64,000 nt of DNA. Origin: Citrus sinensis (lineage: Eukaryota; Streptophyta; Magnoliopsida; Sapindales; Rutaceae). The position numbers and the translations under genes are program-made. The notes beneath the pieces were generated by a model. It was not told the DNA's origin and did not search any database. It saw only the letters and a program-made list of their open reading frames with translations. The stretch lies in the NCBI RefSeq assembly GCF_022201045.2, contig NC_068557.1:4030001-4094000 (forward strand). Direction: 5' to 3'. Of the stretch, positions 24,630 through 34,900 are shown piece by piece. The stretch's first letter is position 1; each line of letters starts with the position of its first letter.

Positions 24630-25320
24630 AGGAAAATATCTACCGTCCACCTATTTTTTACACCTTTTTTAAAAATACACAATTCCTTCATTTTTTAGCT
24701 GGAATCCACCTAAAGTTACATTTTTTTTCACTTTTCCACTTCCGTTTGGAGTCCGTTAAGAAAACTAACGGAAACTTAATAAAATGACCATTTTACCCCC
24801 AAAACGAAAATTACAATTTCACCTTAAAAAATACCAAAAATAATAAGATTTAATGATGAATATCATTATTGGTACTTTAATGAAGTACAAAAAAATCTTA
24901 ACTACTAGAGATTATAACTCAATTAATAATAAAACTCTACTTATCTTAAATTCAATTGATGATTTGTGAGATTGGGCTATTTTTAATACTACTGTTATAA
25001 TTTAGCATTCTAATTACAGATATATTTAAAAAAAAAACATGTATTTGATGGTTATGGAATTAATTTATTTATTGACCGATGGGGAAAATAATTAGATTTA
25101 ATCTAATTATTTTTTGTAATTTTTAAGGTGAAATTGTAATTTTCGTTTTGGGGGTAAAATGGTCATTTTTTAAAGTTTCCGTTAGTTTTCTTAACGGATT
25201 CCAAACGGAAGTGGAAAAGTGAAAAAAAATGTAACTTTGGGTGGATTCCAGCCAAAAAATGAAGGAATTGTGTATTTTTGAAAAAGGTGTAAAAAATAGG
25301 TGGACGGTGGATATTTTCCC
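24630..25320. mobile_element. Mutator-type MITE with long terminal inverted repeats
   Basis: A 691-bp element whose two arms (about 24630-24855 and 25095-25320) are near-perfect inverted repeats of over 200 bp, starting GGGAAAATATCCACCGTCCACC in the right arm read inward. It is flanked by an exact 9-bp duplication TTAAAAAAA (24621-24629 and 25321-25329), the Mutator hallmark. The paralogous duplicated block carries the unoccupied site (single TTAAAAAAA at 27632-27640). The interior is AT-rich and non-coding. It lies about 535 bp upstream of the homeodomain gene's ATG. Confidence 0.92.
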
Positions 25321-25451
25321 TTAAAAAAATGAATTTACCAGGAGTCATAGTCAAAGGAATTAGGATTCTTCGTCATTTTATCTTTTACTAAGCAAGAATT
25401 GATGGATGCTCAAGAGAGCTCAAATTAAATAAGAAATTTAATCCGAAGTCC

Positions 25452-25452
<1 letters not shown>

Positions 25453-25505
<53 letters not shown>
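25453..25505. repeat. TA microsatellite
   Basis: A long (AT)n run with one interruption. The corresponding run in the duplicated copy (27762-27778) is much shorter, so the tract has changed length since the duplication. Confidence 0.85.
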
Positions 25506-25507
<2 letters not shown>

Positions 25508-25713
25508 TGGCTCATAGACCTATCGAGTATGATTATCAGTGTCGACTAGAGGTGAGATTTTTGTGGAGATACATCCTTTGATTGTACAGCCAAGAGATTA
25601 TATTAATTTCTTCCGGTGTGTAACAATTTTACTAACTACAAATATATAACAATTTGGGATCTACTAAGAGTCAAGATACATATACTACTAATACATTCTA
25701 TTGGAAACCATTT

Positions 25714-26003
25714 TTTTTTTGTTTTTTTTTAATGATAAATATTGCTTATGATATTTACAATTATATAAATACTGAGACTCGTTTACATCAATTTTGATAT
25801 GGCACTATTCAGATTTTTAATTCTTTCAAATATTCGAGGGACGTCAACTCCTATTCTGGGAGAAACACTGCTTTCACTCAAGCTCTGGAGCTCCGAGAAA
25901 GAAAATTTAAATTAAACCCCTACAATACGTATGCGGAGGCTCGAGTCATTTCCCTCACAAAGAGTGACTCTAGCCACTTGGGCTAAGCCCAAGAGATTCT
26001 CTA
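25714..26003 (-). mobile_element. tRNA-derived SINE, copy with A and B boxes
   Basis: Read on the minus strand, the element begins near an A-box-like word (TAGCCCAAGTGG, about 25975-25986), then has a B-box-like word (CTCGAGCCTCC) and ends in an A-rich tail (forward T run 25711-25730). The flanking duplication is GAAACCATTT at 25704-25713 and GAAAACCATTT at 26004-26014. It is the same family as 10216-10496, and a sister copy lies in the duplicated unit. Confidence 0.75.
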
Positions 26004-26276
26004 GAAAACCATTTAATAAACCTTTCTATAATAAACAACGCCATATTCATGGCATATAGCATTAGGCCTTGGCTACCTTACATAATAATGTATGGTATAA
26101 CAGACCTCACAAAGTAGGCCAAGTCATTGTTGTGTAATATTTGCAAATTATTAGACGCCCACATCACTTCATTTGATTTGCTCAATTTAGAAGGGCTAAG
26201 GCTAACCAATTGCTATGCACCAGTTCCATTGGTAGGCCGCGTGGAATTAAATATATGAAGAAAAACAATTATTTAC

Positions 26277-28530
26277 ATTTATCACCTCTTACTTGCTAGG
26301 CTTGCAAATGAGAACACAATTATGGTATACTACTGGTAATCAAGTTGAAATTTTTTGATAATTCATATTATCCTATCATTGAAAACTGAAATATTTAATA
26401 ATTCAAATTTTCCTAGATGAAAAAGTACTACAACCACACAACCCATAGGACATAATGCTGACACAACCAAGGATCATTCAAAGCATCCAAAGCATAGGAT
26501 GGGTGCCATTGGCTTATGGAGGCCATTCACCCTGTAGCTCGAGACACCTCTTGCTAGTGCAAACAAAGCAAGGAGGGGTAACAGCCTGCATCAATATGTG
26601 CTATATGGTAAGCACATCAAGGTACCTCGTGCCGATCTACCACCTACTTTCGGTTTCTATCCGACCCTTCAAATATTAGGTTTTCCCTTTCCTGACAGCC
26701 TATGCTTTCAGGAGAGTCGATTAGCATCCAATTCAAATCATCACGGACAAGGCACCCTTTATTTAATGCTCATTGTTCGTATTACATAAAATCATTATCA
26801 AGAGACTCTAACCACTAAAAACACTTCTAAACCGATCCTTGAATGAAACATTTCAAGAAATTTATGAAACTCTTATCATGGTAAAATTAAAAAATGTATA
26901 ATGCATGCCAAACAGAACTCGTCTGCAACAAAGAAAATCCTTTTGTAGGATAAATAGTTGTACCATTGAGCACCATTTCACAAGTCACAACCAAAGCATT
27001 TTCAACAAAAAACCATTTTGTAAACCAACCACAAAATGACTCAAAAATAGTTCAAAGCTACATGAACAGACCAAGCAAATGGGTTTTCTCAGATTTCAGT
27101 GAAGACAAACATGGCATCAAAGGTCAATATTCCCCTCTCTCGCTTTCACAAAATTTTCTTCTATTGGTTCAAAAATTGAAACCCATTAAACCCAAATGCA
27201 AAAGGGTTGCATGAACTTTTCTGCAACACACACACACTCTCTCTCTCTGCTTTCAATCAATTCATGAGTTTGTTGGGGAGAGAGAATTTCCGGTAGAACG
27301 TTGAAAGGAGGAATTTCTTAAGTTCTGGAAATTTTAATTTCATTTGCTCATTTGGTTAACATTTTGTTTTGTTTGGTTTATTTTTATAATTTATTTTATT
27401 TAATTAAATCCTAAAATAGGCTCTTTATTAGTCGACTTCATGTTTAATTTTTTTTTTTTCCCCTGAATTAATCTTTGATAAATATTTAAAGTTTAATTGA
27501 TTTGTCAGAAAGAACCAAAAGAGGAGAAAGCAAAGCAAGGAACCATGACATAGGCTCAGGCTCAGGCTCAGGCAGAGGCAGGCCTTTGTGTGATGGGCTG
27601 GCTGGTCCAGTACTATCCATTTCTTCTAAATTAAAAAAATGAATTTACCAGGAGTCATAGTCAAAGGAATTAGGATTCTTCGTCATTTGATCTTTTACTA
27701 AGCAAGAATTGATGGATGCTCAAGAGAGCTCAAATTAAATAAGAAATTTAATCCGAAGTCCATATATATATATATATAGTATGGCTCATAGACCTATCGA
27801 GTATGATTATCAGTGTCGACTAGAGGTGAGATTTTTGTGGAGATACATCCTTTGATTGTACAGCCAAGAGATTATATTAATTTCTTCCGGTGTGTAACAA
27901 TTTTACTAACTACAAATATATAACAATTTGGGATCTACTAAGAGTCAAGATACATATACTACTAATACATTCTATTGGAAACCTTTTTTTTTGTTTTTTT
28001 TTAATGATAAATATTGCTCATGATATTTACAATCATATAAATACTGAGACCCGTTTACATCAATTTTGATATGGCAGTGTTCAGATTTTTAATTCTTTCA
28101 AATATTCGAGGGACGTCAACTCCTATTCTGAGAGAAACACTGCCTTCACTCAAGCTCTGGAGCTCCGAGAAAGAAAATTTAAATTAAACCCCTACAATAC
28201 GTATGCGGAGGCTCGAGTCATTTCCCTCACAAAGAGTGACTCTAGCCACTTGGGCTAAGCCCAACAGATTTTCTAAGAAACCATTTAATAAACCTTTCTA
28301 TAGTAAACAACGCCATATTCATGGCATATAGCATTAGGCCCTGGCTACCTTACATAATAATGTATGGTACAACAGACCTCACAAAGTAGGCCAAGTCATT
28401 GTTGTGTAATATTTGCAAATTATTAGACGCCCACATCACTTCATTTGATTTGCTCAATTTAGAAGGGCTAAGGCTAACCAATTGCTATGCACCAGTTCCA
28501 TTGGTAGGCCGCGTGGAATTAAATATATGG
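26277..28530 (-). repeat. Tandem duplication unit 2, lacking exon 1 of the homeodomain gene
   Basis: A direct repeat of 23035-26258 placed immediately beyond it. Matching is nearly complete except for three differences. At about 27127-27133 the sequence jumps from the intron position 23887 to 24117, deleting the ATG and first splice donor; ATTC sits at both breakpoints. The MITE at 24630-25320 is absent, with an intact empty site. The TA tract is shorter. The unit still holds the presumed promoter and most of the 5' UTR in the same orientation as the gene. Confidence 0.9.
27986..28276 (-). mobile_element. tRNA-derived SINE, duplicated sister copy
   Basis: This is the same insertion as 25714-26003, carried along by the tandem duplication. 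The body aligns along its length with a few substitutions, and the flanks keep the GAAACC and GAAACCATTT duplication (27978 and 28277-28286). It therefore predates the duplication. Confidence 0.75.
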
Positions 28531-29159
28531 AGTATTGTACAATTAATGGCTGGAAGATGAATACACAAATTGAGGGGATCCGGAAGGACTAGAACGTGGT
28601 GGCCCAATTGATATTGTAGTGAGAATACGTAAAACGCATTTTGTGATGTTTATGTGAAATCGGAAAAATCATGAAAAAACCACCTAAAGTGTAATAAAAA
28701 AAAGGAGTAAAAATACCTTCTTCTTTTTTTTTGAACGTATGTTTTATAATTTTAAATTATTTTTCCAGTTAAAGCGCATTTTTAAATAAAATAACGACTT
28801 AAAATTAGGTCAAATTCATTCAGAATTAAATTTCTTTTATAAATTTCTTGATAGAGGAAATTGACAACATTGCTCTACAATATTTATTTGATGGACAAAT
28901 TTTTTATCACAAGTCCATCATTAATGTTTTGACATACTATAATTATAGTGAGAGTCCATCATATTTTACGGTGTAAAAACCTGTATCATAAAATATATGT
29001 CATCTATTGTCAAATTTTTTTATGATTAATCATAAAGCATATCAGTCTGTCTTGCAAGCTGATGAATTTTTATGTTTTTTTCAGCATTAATTTTTATTAT
29101 TACTAACTACATTTGTGTTGTTTGTTAAATTTTCGGACTCGTGGGAGAGTGAAGTAACT
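28531..29159. other. AT-rich intergenic DNA
   Basis: No gene or clear repeat was recognised between the end of the duplicated block and the Mutator-like element. Confidence 0.4.
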
Positions 29160-29168
29160 TTGTGTCAA

Positions 29169-30130
29169 GGAAAATGCTACTTGCCCCGAGTCAAACCCCG
29201 GGTCAAACCCCGAATTTAAAACGGCTCTGTTTTACTAAGCAAAAAAACGCACTGTTTGAGCCAAAATTATTTTCCCTTTTCTTCGTTGATTGAGGTCAAC
29301 TCCAGCCATTATTGTCCTGAAATCAAGCCTTCGCGCATACCCAACCACTCCACTGCCACCACCGACAGCCACCACCGTTTCATTTGTACACCGGAGATAA
29401 TCGCCCACAACTCTAGTCCCGATTGTGTTTGTGTCTGTGCGTTTCTGTTTGTGTTTGTTTGAAATTTGATCAAAAATTTTATACCATATCCATCAACACA
29501 AAGCTAATCAATCACCACCGAATGAGGAAAAAAAAACATGATATCTTGGTTGATGTGTGACCTGTAAAGATTTTTAAATTTTTTGGCTCTTTATCATTAT
29601 CCGTGAATTTTGTGATCTGGGTTTGTGGCAATGATTGAAGGGTTTTAATTTCAAATTAAACATATATGTTTCGTTTTGTATGTTGAAACTCATCTTTTTA
29701 AGGGGATAAGATCTCTGACCAAGGTATAATATGTAATTACTTAAAAGTAGATGAGTTGTTAAATCCATTTGTTACCTCATAAGATGAAGAAATACAGGAA
29801 GATGAGGATCCTATACTGGAAGATGTAATTGAAGTAGTTCAAGAATGAAAAAAAAAAAAACAGCATTCCAAGTGAAGTCTATAATGATGAAATTATGGCT
29901 GTGGAAGTACTCAAGGGTGAAAATTCAAAGATGAGAAAGTATATTGCTAGAATAACAGTTAAGGGACAGCTAAGAAGCAAGGAAACCAAAAATAAAAAGT
30001 GATAGAGAAACAGTAGATGAAAGAGACAGGCAAAGAAAAAGGAAAAGAATTGTTACTGTCGAAATAGCATTGTTTTATTAATTTTTCAGAGCTTGACTTG
30101 GGATTTGACTCAGGATAAATAGCAGAACTC
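29169..30130. mobile_element. Mutator-like element, possible Pack-MULE
   Basis: A 962-bp element flanked by an exact 9-bp duplication TTGTGTCAA (29160-29168 and 30131-30139). The ends are imperfect inverted repeats about 31 bp long (GGAAAATGCTACTTGCCCCG on the left; GAGTTCTGCTATTTATCCTG read inward from the right; shared GAGTCAAA). The inside is not typical MITE filler. It includes a C-rich stretch with CCACCACCG words (29340-29400), a donor-like GTGAATTTTGTGATCTGGG (about 29602) and an acceptor-like tract followed by GAAGATGAGGATCC (about 29798), as in captured gene pieces. No transposase was recognised. Confidence 0.7.
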
Positions 30131-30139
30131 TTGTGTCAA

Positions 30140-31046
30140 TAATGTGACACTTGATAGCTTCACTTTATCAATCAAAAGTCCAAAATATAATAAACAAAAG
30201 CAACCCATAAAATGGGCTCCATGGATGTCTCTTTCCAAAACGAAGGCTCGAGATGTTATCTTCCCATTGGTGATTGGACCAATTGCCCTTTTGGGCCATT
30301 AATTTTCATTTTTAGCAAACCCAAAGATCCTTATAAAATCGGAATTATATAAATTTTGATGATATTTGTAATACAATTTGTTGAATATTGTATGGCAGTA
30401 AGACCTTCATATCGTGGGCCTTCGAATTATAGAGATTTTAGTTTAAATCCCCACTGCCACATTTCTTTTTCACTATATTAAATCATTTATGCAAGATTAC
30501 TTATATTATTAGATTGAATCAAACCTCCCCTAGCCTAAAATCTTTGATCCATCATTTTACTTTAACAAAAAGGAGGTCTTATACTTTCAGACATATCAAT
30601 AAATTACTGGGTTTCTTTACTCTTCATAATACTTAGTCTCTTTTATACTAAAAGGTCCATTTTTAGTCTCCATTGCCTCTTCTATTATTGACTTTTACTC
30701 TATAAACTTGAGGTTTTGTACTTTAAAACATATTAATAAACTAACCGATCTGTAAATAGTATTTAGTTTCTTCTCCACTCAAGGGTTTCCTCTAGTTTTA
30801 GGTTGATTAAAACTTTTTTTTTTAATCCCAACCGGCAACCCCCATATTTTTTTTAAAAATATTTTATATCGTTTATGCAATATTACCGCATATACTACAT
30901 TAAACCAAGCCTCCACTAATCTAAATTCATGGGTACAGTAGTGAAATTAGCTAAATAATTTTTTTTGGAACCCCTTTAATAAAGAATTTAAAAAATTATA
31001 AATATAAATTTAACTATACTAAGGCTTAACTGTTCAACGGCCATTT
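30140..31046. other. Intergenic DNA
   Basis: AT-rich sequence with no ORF of note. A word like a degraded SINE B box (TTTAAATCCCC near 30453) is present, but no element could be delimited. Confidence 0.35.
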
Positions 31047-31194
31047 AAATTAATAAATAGTATTCATGCGTAACCCTGACTAAGCCTCTTGCTCTCTAAT
31101 ATTTCTTCATCAAGTTTCATAAATTAATAAATTGTATTCATGCGTAACCCTGACCAAGCCTCTTGCTCTCTAATATTTCTTCATCAAGTTTCAT
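31047..31194. repeat. Tandem duplication of a 74-bp unit
   Basis: Two copies (31047-31120 and 31121-31194) start with AAATTAATAAAT and end with CATCAAGTTTCAT. They differ at only a few positions, for example CTGACTAAG against CTGACCAAG. This is a recent local duplication. Confidence 0.9.
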
Positions 31195-31985
31195 AATACC
31201 AACGCCAAGCCTCTAGCATCCAAGTCCCACTCATTATTCTCCTCCTCCACCTGGTCCAATTTTTTTTTTTTTTCCATTTATTTCAATGCAACTACCATCC
31301 ACTTAAAAAAATCAATTGTAAAAATTTATAAAATTAAAATTACATTAATCTAAGATCTTAGATGAGATTGAGGTACTGTATCTTTTAAGTTACAACTACT
31401 ATGAAAAAAAATCTGTAAATATAAAATAAAAAATTACTAATACGTAGTAAGTATAATTTTTAAATATTAATTTGACAATTATTAAAAATATAATAAAACA
31501 ACAAAACTTGTGACCAGATGTTATCGACTTGGAACATTAACGCACAAACAAAGATAGTTGTGAGTTCAACGGGAATAACCCATTTCTTTAAAATCATTAT
31601 TGCACACATGTAAAAATTGAATTGGCTACATGTCACGTCAAATGAACCATGCAAACACCAGATGCATAGTCGGCAGACCCATTTAGAAGGCAAGAACATG
31701 TAACCGGGAAACAGAACAACTTTCTCCTCAGTAAGTATAATGCATTTAAAAAATTAAATTAAATAAAGAAAAAAATCACAAAATATATCTGAAATAGTTG
31801 TCTCACTATAGTTGTCTCACTATAAGAGGCTAAAATATTATTTCTTGCTTAATGCCAAAATCTTTTACAATTGTTTGCAGGTTGCATAAGTTAGCTTGGA
31901 TTGAGCTTGCACAGCGTTGATCCTCAAAAGGAGAAATAAAAGATATTTCTTTGCTAAAATGGTCCATTGTAGATGGCATTTTAAA
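31195..31985. other. 3' flank of the SPP gene with a MITE-like fragment
   Basis: Sequence at about 31360-31500 (AAGTTACAACTACTATG, then a TAGTAAGTATAATTTTTAAAT run) resembles the middle of the Tourist-like MITE at 45916-46187, but no ends with target duplications were found. The part next to 31986 should hold the SPP 3' UTR. Confidence 0.35.
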
Positions 31986-34900
31986 TTATTCGACTTTCTT
32001 GCTAGTTTTGGCATCGCTACTTTCTTGTGACACAACCGCGGCAGTCTTAGACTCATCAAACTCCAACAACTGCATGTAACGTAAATCATTATATTAGCCA
32101 TTAAAGTCATCGTAAAAATATAGAAAGCCACACTGCACCAGGTCTCGCTGTCAAGCCAGGTTGAAAAGCTTTTCAGATTATTCAAATACTCAAAACTCAA
32201 TATAATCCGTTAACCAAGCACAAGATCATATGGTTGCCAAACAAACCTGTTTGACTTCGCCGTTCCATATGCAGTGAGCGGCCAAGAATCCAATTACAGC
32301 AGGCACAATATACAAAAGTGCAGGCTGAATACAAACACAAAAATCATAATGAGAGAAATAACTGAGATAAAGATATAATATAGAGCATACTCAATTACTC
32401 ATCCTCAACCGATCCAACTTTGATATCCAAAAGAAAACAATTATCAATAACAAATGGGACTATAATTCCGAGGCACATGGGCATTGAGGGGGAAAACAAA
32501 AGAGAAGAAACATGCAATGGTCACCTGTGCAGCCTGAAACCAGTTCATGACAATGATTGTTAGGACTAAACCAACTGTATATCCCAGAAAAGCGCTCTTG
32601 AAGTACCGGCTTCCTTTCCCTCTGGACACATCAAATCGCAATGCTAGTGCCACAAAGATACCTGAATGCCAAAATGGTTTTTTGTTATATTAAGAACAAG
32701 TACTCACGTATCAAGGAAATTGATTGTACAGTAATGAGTTATATTTCTTTCCTTAATTGTGTTACAGTGGGTTTCTATTGTACGAATCACATACCCAGTT
32801 GGGTATTTTCTTTGAATACATAAACCAACATAAATGCCCGAGCATTTTAATCTAAATTCCATGAAAAACTAATCCAGAAATCCATATGGCTCTACTTAAT
32901 GAAAAATACAAATTCTGTCTTGAACATTGCAAAAGGCTTACCATTCTAGTTAGTTTCATCTTATAATACACCAAAACTGAGTTCTATGATATTAACAAAT
33001 GCTACAAAACATATAATTTACATAATTTTCAAAATAACATCATGCAGAAGTTCCCTCCAACGTCACGTTTCAATAACATACCAGGAATTACAATGTCGCC
33101 AAGTCCAAGCATGGAAAATGGTCGGGCAGTGTCTCTCGTTGGGAACAAAAGCTGGACCAAAATGAATAATCATTGAGACCAAAATAGTCTAACAACAAAA
33201 CATCTAATCATATCATCACAAAACACATGTGAAAATCCGTAGGCCACAAGAATATCTCAATTACTGGAGATATTGAAAATCCATAAGCTTAAACACTAAC
33301 CTTGATAGGAGCGTCAAAAGATTTTGCAACACTAACCATTACTGGAGTGAAGAAAACCCAGAAAATATCATATACAAAAAGTCCAGCCTGCAGTGCATTA
33401 GAATGTCAAAAATCACACAAGAGGAACTGCTGAGAGTGTAGGAAACATAGGTATTGGATAGCCATAGGCCAAGCATGATTGATCAGAAATACAAAGATCT
33501 ATAATCACACATTTTCTATTCCCAGAGGAAATCTATTGCATAGCTTTATAGTAGGGTAAATAAATAGAAATACTAGAGCTTATAAAAGGAGGTGATTAAG
33601 ATATGTCAACCATGGAATAGAAAAAAAAATGTAACAAGGATTCATACAACAAAATTTTCCACAGTTGGCAAAGCATCAGTCAAGTTTCCCATTATGGGGT
33701 AACCACCCATTTTTTCTACTAAACAAAGATGACACTGCACCCCAGATTGCATCACAAGAACATAAATAAATAAACCTAAACATTGTCATGCTAATAGGAA
33801 AGCATGAAGTAGGGTAATGGTAACAGCAGCAGAAAAGGTGGTAGTCCACGTTGTGCCATATCAGAATAAACTCAGATGGCAGATTATGATGGAACATTTA
33901 GTTGCAATGAAACCATGAGTCTGCACACTGAAATGTAATGAAGGCATCAACATCAAGGGAGTTCATCAAATTGGATACCTTATTGTTTTGGATAAACTAT
34001 GGCGGTAATACAAAATATAAGACCAAAGAATCCTGTCATGCCGATGCACAGACACATTAGAATCCTAAAATATCTCTTGATGGATCATATCCATATAGGA
34101 GATTTTTTTTTTGGCCTCAGAAACACAATAAATATATTAGCTGTAGGAAATGTAGATAGAGAGGGACAAGATTTGTAATAGATCTTGAGAAATGGTTGTT
34201 TGATTGCCACAAGATTTGCAATAAATCTAAAATTTAAACTGTTCAACATATCTCTGTTCCTAAGAGTTACTCAGTGGAAAATGTAATTGAAGCCATAAAC
34301 CAAGTTCTTACCAAAAGAATGGCACCAGTCTTGAAAGATCCAAGAGAAAGCATTTCAATTCCCTGCAAATTAAAAAATTCAAAATCCTTGACACCAAGAG
34401 CATAATGATAAAAATAAAAATAAAGCAAACTGCATAGAGAGAAATAAATATTTCGTAAGACAAAAATGCCAGGGATGATTATCAATAACATCTCTGATTT
34501 TTTAAACAAATAAACCATAAATAAATTAAAATAAAAAACCCTGTCCATGCTTGTGCAGACATAAACAGATTTACCTAATGAAATGCATAAAACTGGTGGG
34601 GAAATAAATAAATAAAAATTCTAGCAGAACTTCTGAAAAAGCGTCCTTTTCCTACTCAAGAGATAATAAGCAGCAATGGTGACAAATGGAGGAAATCCAT
34701 GATGACTTATAAAAGAAGATCCATGCAATGCTATCATAAATAATTAATCAAAGTAGCAGCCCTGTTAATTTAGGTAAAATTAGAGTATTGATTGATCTAA
34801 CAGATTGTAGACAAAGAATATAGAAAATGTGGTAACACCATACAAAATGGACACCACAACTCTCCAAGTAAAATAAAATTTGTGACTTGGAATATTTTTA

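Larger units (their letters stand above)
23035..26258 (-). repeat. Tandem duplication unit 1 (intron 1, exon 1 and promoter of the homeodomain gene)
   Basis: This unit runs from ACATTTATCACCTCTTACTT at about 23035 through most of intron 1, the first coding exon (24089-24095), the 5' UTR/promoter and upstream DNA, to about 26258. It is nearly identical to 26277-28530, with few scattered substitutions. Relative to unit 2 it has an extra 691-bp MITE (24630-25320), a longer TA microsatellite, and the 229-bp segment with exon 1 that unit 2 has lost. The near-identity indicates a recent event. Confidence 0.9.

Noticed and set aside
25453..25505. Possible origin or regulatory AT element
   Set aside because: It is a plain TA microsatellite with a length difference between the two copies.
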